From assembly GCA_025355955.1 (NCBI GenBank), contig JANXYP010000069.1, positions 1-47,820 on the forward strand: DNA of 47,820 nt. The letters run 5' to 3'. The notes under the pieces were generated by a model, which searched no databases, had not been told where the DNA came from, and was given only the letters and a program-made list of their open reading frames with translations. The position numbers were made by a program, and so were the translations under genes. This DNA comes from Chloroflexota bacterium (GTDB lineage: Bacteria > Chloroflexota > Chloroflexia > QHBQ01). This document shows positions 31,363-38,678 of this stretch, in pieces (within the stretch, counting starts at the first letter, position 1; each line of letters opens with the position of its first letter).

Positions 31363-32989
31363 GATGCCCCTCGCGCAACTCCCAGACTGTGCCGCCGAAG
31401 CGGGCGATGAAGCGACGGTCGTGCGACACCGCGATGATTGGGCCGGGGAAGTCGAGCAGCGCCTTCTCGAACTGTTCCAGCACATTGAAGCTGACGTGGT
31501 TGGTCGGCTCATCGAGCATCAGCAGGTTGGCTTGCTCGGCAATCAGGCGGGCAATCTGCAGCTTGCGCTTCTGCCCAACGCTCAGTTCGCCCACCAGCTT
31601 ATCCGCTTCCTCGTAGGTAAACAGCCCATAGTGGAAGAAGTCGGCCTCCAACTCCTCACGGTAGCCCACCCGCCCCTCTCGCCAGGCATCGAACACCGCC
31701 AGACGCGGGTCGAGCGTCTCCTGCTCCTGATCCAGATACCCAACCTTCACGCTGGGTGCCAGGCGCACGCTGCCAGCATCGGGCGGCAGCATCCCCGCCA
31801 GCATCTTGAGCAGGGTACTCTTGCCCGCGCCGTTCGACCCTACAATCAGGATACGATCATTAGCCCCCACCGTGAAGCCTACATCCTCCAACACCATATG
31901 GCTGGCGAACGACTTACTCAGGCCAGTCGCTTGCAACGGAGTCTTGCCATCCAGCGCGTGCGGGTCGAAGTCGGGGTTGATGTGCATCGCCTCTGGTGGG
32001 CGGGGGATGGGGTTGGCTTCGATGCGGGCCAGCCGCTCCTCCACCGAGCGCACATTGCGGGAGATGGCCCAGTCCACCCGCCCGCCCTTGAAGCCAGCGG
32101 CAAACTTATCGTTGTCACGTGGGGGGCGATTATGCGAGGACACCTGCCGCGCCTGGGTCCTGAGCGCGTGGCGTAGCTCCTTTAGCTCCTCCTGCTGGGC
32201 TAGATAGTCCGCCAACCAGTTGGCCTGCTCGATTGATTTCGCCTCGGCATAAGCGTCGTAGTTGCCCTTGTACTGCTTCATCTGGCGGCTGTGTTCGTCA
32301 ATCTCCAGGATGACGTTGGCGATGCGGTTCAGGAACTCGCGGTCGTGTGATGCTACCAGCAAGCCACCGCGATAGGCGGATAGATAGCCCTCCAGCCATT
32401 CGAGGGCGCTGAAGTCAAGATGGTTGGTCGGTTCGTCCAGCAGCAACAGGTCGGGTGACTTGAGCAGCAGCGCGGCCAACCCCAATCTTGACTTCTCGCC
32501 GCCAGATAGGGTTGCTACGCGGCGGTCGCGGGCGATCTGGCTGAGGCGTAGGCCATCTAGCACCTGGTCAATGCGGTAGTCCAGTTCGTAGCCGCCACGC
32601 CGCTCGAATTGCTCGGTTAGATAACCGTACTCGGTGAGCAGATCGTAGTCCTGAGTTTCGGGCGCACCCATCAACCGCTCCAACTCGCGCAGGCGGCTTT
32701 CAAGCTGACGCAGGTCGCCCTGCGCCTGGTAGATGAGGTCGTCTATTGTCTCGCTGGTGTAATCCGACACCGCCTGGGGCAGATAGCCCACCGCCGTGCC
32801 AACGGCAATCGCAACCCTGCCGTGATCGGGCGTGACCTGGCCGACCAGCGCCTTGAGCAACGTGGACTTGCCTGCGCCATTCGCCCCTACTAGCCCGGCT
32901 CGCTGCCGCTCGTCGAGGGTGAAGGAGACGTTGTTCAGCACCGGCTGCACGCCATAGGATACGAATAGTTCGCTTACATTTAGAAGCAT
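31340..32989 (-). CDS. ABC-F family ATPase
   Basis: A 549-residue soluble protein with two ATPase domains and no membrane segments. Domain 1 has GANGAGKSTLLKAL, LSGGEKSRLGLAALLL and LLLLDEPTNHLD. Domain 2 has GSNGAGKSTLLKML, LSVGQKRKLQIARL and LLMLDEPTNHVS. Between them is a charged linker of about 80 residues that would reach into the ribosome. ABC-F proteins act on translating ribosomes, either as translation factors or as antibiotic-protection factors; the variant LSVGQ/NHVS in domain 2 recalls the latter, but this is not decisive. The final residues (VEGRG) and stop derive from heptamer repeats. The start at 32989 has GGAGG upstream. Confidence 0.88.
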   Translation of the reverse strand: MLLNVSELFVSYGVQPVLNNVSFTLDERQRAGLVGANGAGKSTLLKALVGQVTPDHGRVAIAVGTAVGYLPQAVSDYTSETIDDLIYQAQGDLRQLESRLRELERLMGAPETQDYDLLTEYGYLTEQFERRGGYELDYRIDQVLDGLRLSQIARDRRVATLSGGEKSRLGLAALLLKSPDLLLLDEPTNHLDFSALEWLEGYLSAYRGGLLVASHDREFLNRIANVILEIDEHSRQMKQYKGNYDAYAEAKSIEQANWLADYLAQQEELKELRHALRTQARQVSSHNRPPRDNDKFAAGFKGGRVDWAISRNVRSVEERLARIEANPIPRPPEAMHINPDFDPHALDGKTPLQATGLSKSFASHMVLEDVGFTVGANDRILIVGSNGAGKSTLLKMLAGMLPPDAGSVRLAPSVKVGYLDQEQETLDPRLAVFDAWREGRVGYREELEADFFHYGLFTYEEADKLVGELSVGQKRKLQIARLIAEQANLLMLDEPTNHVSFNVLEQFEKALLDFPGPIIAVSHDRRFIARFGGTVWELREGHLMVEGRG

Positions 32990-33407
32990 AATAACCTCCA
33001 TCTACTTACTAAGCCAAAAGTGGGCAACAAAAAACCCACCTCCGCAGGCGGAAGAGGGTTGGGGATGATTGCTGGATGTGGTGGTAACTACATCAGTTGC
33101 TAATCGGCAAAAAGGGTTCAGCCCTCTTGCTCCTAACCTTCGCGCAAGCGGAAGATAGTTTGTTAGCAACCTGACCAGCCATTTGTAATCCATTCATACA
33201 CTCATGTGCTTACACCACTTGAGGCTAGTGCAACATACATCTGCGTTGCTGGGGGAATTATACTGATCTGCAGGGCGAACAACGGTTCGCCCCTACCGAA
33301 TTATTATACCAGATCTGCAGGGCGAACAACGGTTCGCCCCTACAGGTTATTATACCATATTCGTCTGCTCTTCGCTCGGCCTATAGATGTATTTTTCGCT
33401 AAACCCA
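32990..33407. repeat. Divergent intergenic region with a 47-bp tandem repeat
   Basis: 33028-33066 is a family D-like palindrome (CCCACCTCCGCAGGCGGAAGAGGGTTGGGG), with a decayed copy at 33115-33160. Two tandem 47-bp units (33258-33304 and 33305-33351) each contain GATCTGCAGGGCGAACAACG and its palindromic continuation, that is, the family A core in a different flank ending in TTATACC. No gene is supported. Confidence 0.75.
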
Positions 33408-33437
33408 TTGACCTATTCAGCACATCTGTGCTACAAT
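33408..33437 (+). promoter_or_regulatory. Strong sigma70-type promoter
   Basis: TTGACC (33408-33413), an 18-bp spacer and TACAAT (33432-33437) lie about 65 bp upstream of the start at 33503. Confidence 0.6.
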
Positions 33438-33502
33438 GTTCGCACCGAGAATAGTGGAAATATGAGCGTGGCGCAGGGTTGTCGCCAGCAAAGGAGCGGA
33501 TT

Positions 33503-34030
33503 ATGTCAATGCAGTATCTGGGCGAAGGTAACGTACCACAGCCGAGCCGACCAGATTTGCCAGAGGGGTTTGGGGTAGTTGGCCCACCGCAGAGCGTGTC
33601 GCGGCTTCCATGGAGCAAGGCGTGTGAGCGGCTGGCGCAAGCTCGCAACTACTGGCTGGGTTCGACCCGACCAGGTGGACGACCACATACGATGCCGGTG
33701 TGGGGGGTGTGGTTCGACAATGCGCTATATTTTACCACCGACCGCGAAACGCGCAAGAGCCGTAATTTGCTAGCCAACCCCAATGTCACTGTCCACCTCG
33801 ATAGCGACGAGAGCATCGTGATTATCGAAGGGCTGGCGGGCGAGGTGCATGACCCCGACCTACGCACGCGCATGGCTGATATGTACACCCTGAAGTACGG
33901 CTATCGCCCCGATACCAACAGCGGCGAAGATGGCGAGATGTTTTTCGTCGTGCATCCCCGCGTAGCCTTCACTTGGCTACAGAGCGCCCACGGCAAGAGC
34001 ATCACCCGCTGGTTCTTCAGTCAGGACTAA
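33503..34030 (+). CDS. Pyridoxamine-phosphate-oxidase-like (PPOX/FDOR) protein
   Basis: A 175-residue split-barrel protein. The core runs NYWLGSTRPGGRPHTMPVWGVW, ALYFTTDRETRKSRNLLANPNVTVHL and VIIEGLAGEVHD, the standard strand order of the FMN/F420-binding barrel family. The TDRETRKSRNL segment is the cofactor-phosphate contact. It could use F420, given the F420 genes elsewhere in the window, or FMN. AAAGGAG lies just upstream of the ATG at 33503. It is followed after 25 bp by a DinB-like gene on the same strand, probably co-transcribed. Confidence 0.8.
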   Translation: MSMQYLGEGNVPQPSRPDLPEGFGVVGPPQSVSRLPWSKACERLAQARNYWLGSTRPGGRPHTMPVWGVWFDNALYFTTDRETRKSRNLLANPNVTVHLDSDESIVIIEGLAGEVHDPDLRTRMADMYTLKYGYRPDTNSGEDGEMFFVVHPRVAFTWLQSAHGKSITRWFFSQD

Positions 34031-34055
34031 GGCAATAATGAAAGGAGACTATCCC

Positions 34056-34586
34056 ATGGACGCAATATCGCTGCTGCGAACGCAGTTCCAGACGGCAACC
34101 AAGTATTTTGAGGCCGCAATGGCCGATGTTAGCTCGCAGATGGCCCATCAAGTGCCGCCGGGCAAGGCTCATACCATCGCCGGTTACTATGCTCACTACG
34201 TGGTGCTTACCGACATGATGGTCAACGCGATGTTGAAGGGCGGTGCGCCGCTGTTCGCCAGCGCCTGGGCGGGCAAGACCGGGATGAGTGAGCCGCTACC
34301 CAACTTCGATGCCGACTGGGCGAAGAACCATGCTGATTGGGCGCGGAGCGTGCAGCTGGATCTGCCTGCGATGCGCGCATACGCTCAGGCCGTCTACGCC
34401 AGCGCCGACGAGTATCTCGCTACCCTGACCCCTGAAGCCTTGGATCAGCCGGTGAATATGTTCGGCAGTGAGGAAAATCTGGGCGTAGCGATTAGCACCT
34501 TTATCATCATGCACATTAGCAATGGCAACGGCGAGATCGCCGCGATCAAGGGTATACTGGGGGCGACTGGCTACGCTGAGGGTTAG
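34056..34586 (+). CDS. DinB-like four-helix-bundle protein
   Basis: A 176-residue helical protein resembling the DinB/YfiT metal-binding bundle: MDAISLLRTQFQTATKYFEAAM, an early loop, HTIAGYYAHYVVLTDMMVN (first histidine-bearing helix) and a final ISTFIIMHISNGNGEIAAIKG (His near the C-terminus). Metal-dependent thiol transferase activity is known for some family members; the substrate here is unknown. AAAGGAG precedes the ATG at 34056. It ends 5 bp from the stop of the convergent inositol phosphatase gene. Confidence 0.7.
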   Translation: MDAISLLRTQFQTATKYFEAAMADVSSQMAHQVPPGKAHTIAGYYAHYVVLTDMMVNAMLKGGAPLFASAWAGKTGMSEPLPNFDADWAKNHADWARSVQLDLPAMRAYAQAVYASADEYLATLTPEALDQPVNMFGSEENLGVAISTFIIMHISNGNGEIAAIKGILGATGYAEG

Positions 34587-34591
34587 AAGAG

Positions 34592-35413
34592 TCAGCCCTG
34601 GCGGGCGGTACGGTTAACCTGGGGCAATTCGAGGAAGCTGGCGTGGATGACCGGGTTGGCGGCGACAATCTCCATGCTCTTGATCGTGCTGTCCTTGCCA
34701 TCGAAGTCGGTTGCCAGGCCGCCTGCCTCCTTGACGATCAGCATCGCGGCAGCGATGTCCCAGGGCATGAGGTGCAGGTGGAAGAACAGGTCAATGCGGG
34801 CGGTCGCTACATAGCATATTGCCAGCACTGCGGAGCCGAGCATCCGCACCCGACGCACGTAGGGGCGCACCTCCTGGGCAATTTTCAGCGAACGCGGCGA
34901 GATGATCTCATCATAGCCAATGTCGCAAGCGGCTAGCGAGTCGTCGAGATCGGTGCGCTCCGACACGCTAATCGGAGCGCCGTTCAGCTTCGCGCCCCCG
35001 CCCTTGAGCGCAGTGAACATCTCCTCGTGGATGGGGTCATAGACCGCCGCGACCACCGTCTCGCCCTCGTGCGCCAGTGCGACAGAGATGCACCAGTAGG
35101 GCAGTTGCGCGGCGTAGTTGTGGGTGCCGTCAATTGGGTCGATGATCCAGACGTAGTCCCCCCCGACCGCCTCGGTTAGCGCCGCCACTCCGCCGCGTTC
35201 CTCGCTCAGTATCCTATGGCTAGGGTGACGGGCCTGGATTATATCAATAATTGCCGTTTCACAGGCGATGTCTGCCTCGGTCACGATGTCCTTGTGGCCC
35301 TTGAAGCGGATCTGACGCGGCTGGTGGTATACCTCCCGCGCAATTTTTCCCGCTGCCCGTGCTGCGTCGGTTGCCGTGACTAGAAATGCTGCCAACTCGC
35401 CATTGCTGCTCAT
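34592..35413 (-). CDS. Inositol monophosphatase family protein
   Basis: A 273-residue Mg2+-dependent phosphatase of the IMPase/FBPase fold. KDIVTEADIACE, ILSEERGG (metal Glu), VWIIDPIDGTHNYAAQLPYWCIS (metal Asp-Ile-Asp-Gly-Thr) and LMPWDIAAAMLIVKEAGG are all intact. It may hydrolyse inositol-1-phosphate, histidinol phosphate or other sugar phosphates. AGGAGGG precedes the ATG, and two GTAGATT heptamers lie a few bases further upstream (35430-35442). Confidence 0.9.
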   Translation of the reverse strand: MSSNGELAAFLVTATDAARAAGKIAREVYHQPRQIRFKGHKDIVTEADIACETAIIDIIQARHPSHRILSEERGGVAALTEAVGGDYVWIIDPIDGTHNYAAQLPYWCISVALAHEGETVVAAVYDPIHEEMFTALKGGGAKLNGAPISVSERTDLDDSLAACDIGYDEIISPRSLKIAQEVRPYVRRVRMLGSAVLAICYVATARIDLFFHLHLMPWDIAAAMLIVKEAGGLATDFDGKDSTIKSMEIVAANPVIHASFLELPQVNRTARQG

Positions 35414-35494
35414 AACCCTCCTAATTGGGATTGTAGATTGATGCTAAAGGAAGCGATTGGCGCTGACGATGAGCGTTTCTGGCGCTTCACCATA

Positions 35495-35533
35495 CCCTCA
35501 CCAAACCTCTCCCGCGAAGGGAGAGGCTTTTTG
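35495..35533. repeat. Family D element
   Basis: CCCTCACCAAACCTCTCCCGCGAAGGGAGAGG then CTTTTTG; the best-conserved single D copy. It lies 6 bp past the cyclase stop. Confidence 0.75.
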
Positions 35534-35538
35534 TTACG

Positions 35539-36189
35539 CTATTCAACAATCGCAAAGGCCCGCACCGTGAACGAGGTGCCACCCTTGATTGGTGGCGGCG
35601 CGGCGAAGAAGCGGAAGCCACTGCTGGGCAACTGCTCCAGCCCGCTCAGGTGTTCGACGAGGGGGATGCCAGCGGCTAGCAGTATGGTGTGCGCGGGGCG
35701 GCTTTTGTCAGCGATGTCGTCAATGTTGGCGCAGTCTATCCCTACCAGGGTTGCGCCAGCCTGCACCAGCGCGTGGCAGCCCTCGGCAGTGATGAACGGA
35801 CCGGAGGTGAAGTAATCGACTCCGCCCCAGCGCTTGTCCCAGCCGCTGTAGACTAGTACCGCCTTGCCCGCCAAGTCGTGTCCGGCAAACGCCTCTGCAC
35901 CAATTGGCCCCTCACCCACCTTAATCAGCACGCCAGGCAGGTCGACCGTCTTTGCCAGCGGCAGCGCGGCCAGATCGTCGGCATCGGGGTGACGGTGGAA
36001 GGGCGCGTCAATGTAGGTGCCGGTGTTGCCGCCCATCTCAAAGGTGGCAATCTGGAAGCTGACCCCCGGTGCGTAACTGCCCCGCTCCAGGCTCTCCGCA
36101 TGGGTGAACCAGGTGAGGAAGCGCGGCTCCATCAGCCCAGGGTAGGACGGCATCCCGCGTTCGATAGTGTGACTCAAGTCTACCAGCAT
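35539..36189 (-). CDS. Cyclase / kynurenine-formamidase-like hydrolase
   Basis: A 216-residue protein of the cyclase family (kynurenine formamidase-like). It opens with VDLSHTIERGMPSYPG. The metal site normally reads HxGTHxDxPxH; here it is GNTGTYIDAPFHRHPD, with the first two histidines replaced by Asn and Tyr. A subgroup with this GNTGTY form seems to exist, so it may be a true variant with altered metal use rather than a dead enzyme. The rest (VLVYSGWDKRWG, LVGIDCANIDD, HTILLAAGIPLVEHLSGL) is well preserved. Substrate unknown. Confidence 0.8.
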   Translation of the reverse strand: MLVDLSHTIERGMPSYPGLMEPRFLTWFTHAESLERGSYAPGVSFQIATFEMGGNTGTYIDAPFHRHPDADDLAALPLAKTVDLPGVLIKVGEGPIGAEAFAGHDLAGKAVLVYSGWDKRWGGVDYFTSGPFITAEGCHALVQAGATLVGIDCANIDDIADKSRPAHTILLAAGIPLVEHLSGLEQLPSSGFRFFAAPPPIKGGTSFTVRAFAIVE

Positions 36190-36216
36190 AATTCATAACC
36201 TTTCTCAGTACAAGAT

Positions 36217-36558
36217 TCATGCGCCTCGCGGCCAGTACATAATCACTGCCGCACCCGTCAGAGCAATGACTGCGCCCCACAGGCTGGGACGATCAGGCTG
36301 CTTGCCATCAACCAACCAACCCCACAGCAGTGACAACACGATGAAGATACCGCCATACGCGGCGTAGACACGACCGAAGCTGAAGGTAGCAGGCTGCAGC
36401 GTGGGGATAATGCCGTAGCCGATCAGCACCAGTGCGCCCAGCACCCCTACCCAGGCGGGGCGACCCTCGCGCAGCCACAGCCAGATTAGGTAGCCACCGC
36501 CAATCTCCGCCCCGCCTGCCAGCACAAACAGGCTAATCGATCGGACAAGTTCTGCCAA
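36217..36558 (-). CDS. YnfA family (UPF0060) membrane protein
   Basis: A 113-residue protein with four membrane helices and the family marks [41 protein letters not shown] and [23 protein letters not shown]. Related to small multidrug resistance transporters; its role is uncertain. The start is TTG at 36558 (MAELVRS), with GAGG upstream. Confidence 0.88.
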   Translation of the reverse strand: MAELVRSISLFVLAGGAEIGGGYLIWLWLREGRPAWVGVLGALVLIGYGIIPTLQPATFSFGRVYAAYGGIFIVLSLLWGWLVDGKQPDRPSLWGAVIALTGAAVIMYWPRGA

Positions 36559-36577
36559 TTGTGCGCCTCATTATCGG

Positions 36578-37438
36578 CTACGCCTGCGGGTAATCATAGA
36601 ATCCTTTGCCCGCCTTCTTGCCCAGCATCCCCGCCAGCACCATGCGGCGCAGCAGCGGTGGCGGGGCGAAGCGCGACTCCTTGTACTCATCGAACAGCAC
36701 GTTGGCGACGTAGTAGAGGGTATCCAGGCCGATGAAGTCGCTGAGGGTCAACGGCCCCATCGGGTGGCTGGCTCCCAGCTTCATGCCATTATCTATGTCC
36801 TCACGGCTGGCTAGACCTTCGCCGAAGCAGCGGATTGCGTCGAGCAGGTAGGGAACGAGCAGGCGGTTGACGATGAACCCGGGCGTATCCTGCGCCTGCA
36901 CCACCGTCTTACCCAGCCGCTCGCCGAACTGCTGCAAGGTGAACAATGTCTCCTGGCTGGTACTCAGCGCCCGCACCAGCTCGACCAGCTTCATCACTGG
37001 CACCGGGTTGAAGAAGTGCAACCCGGCTACCCGATCGGGCCGTTTGGTCGCCGCCGCCACCTCGGTGACGGGCAGCGATGAGGTATTGGTAGCGAAGATA
37101 GTCTGCGGCTTGCAGATGCGATCCAGCGCGGCGAACAACTCACGTTTGGCGGCGATCTGCTCCACAATCACCTCGATGATAATATCAGCATCGGCCATCG
37201 GCTCAAGCTCGATGGTGGGGTGTAGGCGGCTAATCGTGGCGTGGTAATCCTCCTGGTTAATCTTGCCCTTCGCTACATCCTTATCCAGCACGGCTTTGAT
37301 GCGCTTCATGCCCGCGTCGAGCAGCTCCTGATTGACCTCGCGGACGATCACCTCGTAGCCGCTCTGCGCCGCAACCTGGGCGATGCCGCTGCCCATCAGC
37401 CCGCAGCCGACTACCCCGATCAGTTGGATGTCTGCCAC
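36578..37438 (-). CDS. 3-hydroxybutyryl-CoA dehydrogenase
   Basis: A 286-residue NAD(P)-dependent 3-hydroxyacyl-CoA dehydrogenase. It has VVGCGLMGSGIAQVAAQSGY (Rossmann loop), FATNTSSLPVTEVAAATKRPDRVAG (catalytic region) and LHFFNPVPVMKLVELVR (catalytic His). DTPGFIVNRLLVPYLLDAI and GPLTLSDFIGLDTL follow. The start is GTG at 37438 directly after GGAGGTGAAA; a 20-codon longer frame is not supported. It could serve fatty acid oxidation or butyrate/PHB metabolism; the acyl-CoA ligase 6 kb away is compatible. Confidence 0.9.
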   Translation of the reverse strand: MADIQLIGVVGCGLMGSGIAQVAAQSGYEVIVREVNQELLDAGMKRIKAVLDKDVAKGKINQEDYHATISRLHPTIELEPMADADIIIEVIVEQIAAKRELFAALDRICKPQTIFATNTSSLPVTEVAAATKRPDRVAGLHFFNPVPVMKLVELVRALSTSQETLFTLQQFGERLGKTVVQAQDTPGFIVNRLLVPYLLDAIRCFGEGLASREDIDNGMKLGASHPMGPLTLSDFIGLDTLYYVANVLFDEYKESRFAPPPLLRRMVLAGMLGKKAGKGFYDYPQA

Positions 37439-37501
37439 TTTCACCTCCGAAGGTTTATGCTTACTACGACATTGATGCGCTTCAACATTTCTCCCCAACC
37501 C

Positions 37502-37593
37502 CCGCTGGGAGCTTTTTGCTGATTACCGCTGGGAGCTTTTTGCTAATTACCGCAGGCGGTTTTGCTGATTACGGTGGGAGCTTTTGCTGATTA
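37502..37593. repeat. Tandem array of four truncated family D ends
   Basis: Units CCGCTGGGAGCTTTTTGCTGATTA (24, 24, 22, 22 bp) start at 37502, 37526, 37550 and 37572. The last unit contains the stop codon of the deacetylase gene. Confidence 0.8.
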
Positions 37594-38583
37594 CCGTCGA
37601 ATGATGATACGGCGGAAGGCTTCGGCGTATTCCATACCGCCCTGTTCGCCTAGCTCCTTAGCCCGTTCGCGCACGCGGTCGCCCAGCGCCGTGGGATCCT
37701 CGAACTGGCTGGCGTGCTTCTGCAAGGCGGCGATCTTGGTATCAATCGTCTCGCTGATGTCCACCAGAATGTCGGGCTGCTCCGACTGGATGAGGAATAC
37801 CTCGGCTACCTTGTGCGGCTGCAAGCCTTCGGCCAGTTGTTCGGGGAACTGCAAGTGATCGCGGGCGGTGGGGTAGACCGCATCCACGGCGGCTAGCCCG
37901 GCGGCGCGGTGGTCGGGGTGGTTGATGAAGCGGTTATTGTAGAACAGGGCGGTGGGATCCTGGGTGATCAGAATGTGCGGCTTGAACTGGCGAATCGCCC
38001 GCGTGATCGCGCCGCGCAGGGTCAGATCCGGCACCAGCTCGCCGTCCTTGAAGCCTAGGAAGACTACCTCTTTCACCCCCAGCACGGCGGCGGCTTCGCG
38101 TTGTTCGCGTTCACGGATCTGCGCCAGTCGTTCGCTGGTCATCTCTGGGTCGCCGCTGCCTTTGTCGCCACGGGTGATAATCGCGTAATAGACCTCGCGG
38201 CCCGCCTTCGTCCAGGCCGCTACCGTACCCGCCGCGCCGAACTCAGCATCGTCGGGGTGGGCGCATACTACTAGCACGCGCAGGGCCTCGCCCTTCAAGT
38301 CGAGGTACTGCTCTAGCGGTTGCTCCTCCTCGGCAATCTCCTCATCTTCACCCTCTGACTCCTGCTCGTCGCCTGCCGCCTCGTCAATATCCTCGCCCTG
38401 GGGCAGTACGCCCTCCACGTTAGGCTGATCCCAACGCTGTGGGGTTAGCGACTCGTCGGTTGCTTGGTGGTTAGTCATCCCATCTATATCTTCACCTTGC
38501 GCCGGGGGCATTGCGCTATTTGCTGCGTCCGCCGTCGCGGGTGGGGTGGAGGATTCATCTTTTACCTTGTCATTATTGTCCAT
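37591..38583 (-). CDS. PIG-L/LmbE family deacetylase with acidic N-terminal extension
   Basis: A 330-residue protein. Residues ~1-100 are disordered and very acidic (GEDIDE, EGEDEEIAEEEQ), unlike most family members of ~220-240 residues. The catalytic domain then has VCAHPDDAEFG (zinc and catalytic Asp), ITRGDKGSGDPEM and NHPDHRAAG (zinc His). These N-acetyl-sugar deacetylases act on GlcNAc-malate (bacillithiol), mycothiol precursors or glycans. No thiol-pathway neighbours are seen; the adjacent glycosyltransferases suggest a glycan role. AGGAGG lies upstream of the ATG. The stop codon lies in a repeat unit. Confidence 0.88.
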   Translation of the reverse strand: MDNNDKVKDESSTPPATADAANSAMPPAQGEDIDGMTNHQATDESLTPQRWDQPNVEGVLPQGEDIDEAAGDEQESEGEDEEIAEEEQPLEQYLDLKGEALRVLVVCAHPDDAEFGAAGTVAAWTKAGREVYYAIITRGDKGSGDPEMTSERLAQIREREQREAAAVLGVKEVVFLGFKDGELVPDLTLRGAITRAIRQFKPHILITQDPTALFYNNRFINHPDHRAAGLAAVDAVYPTARDHLQFPEQLAEGLQPHKVAEVFLIQSEQPDILVDISETIDTKIAALQKHASQFEDPTALGDRVRERAKELGEQGGMEYAEAFRRIIIRR

Positions 38584-38678
38584 GCCTTAGTATCGCCTCC
38601 TGTGTTTGATTGGCATCATATGCTTTGCAATGTCATTACGCGGGTATTATACCCTGCTTTGGTGGATGGGGGCAAATA

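Noticed and set aside
35495-35533. Calling every family D hairpin an intrinsic terminator
   Set aside because: The T-run is mostly on the strand opposite to the adjacent genes, and copies occur inside coding regions, so they are treated as dispersed repeats.
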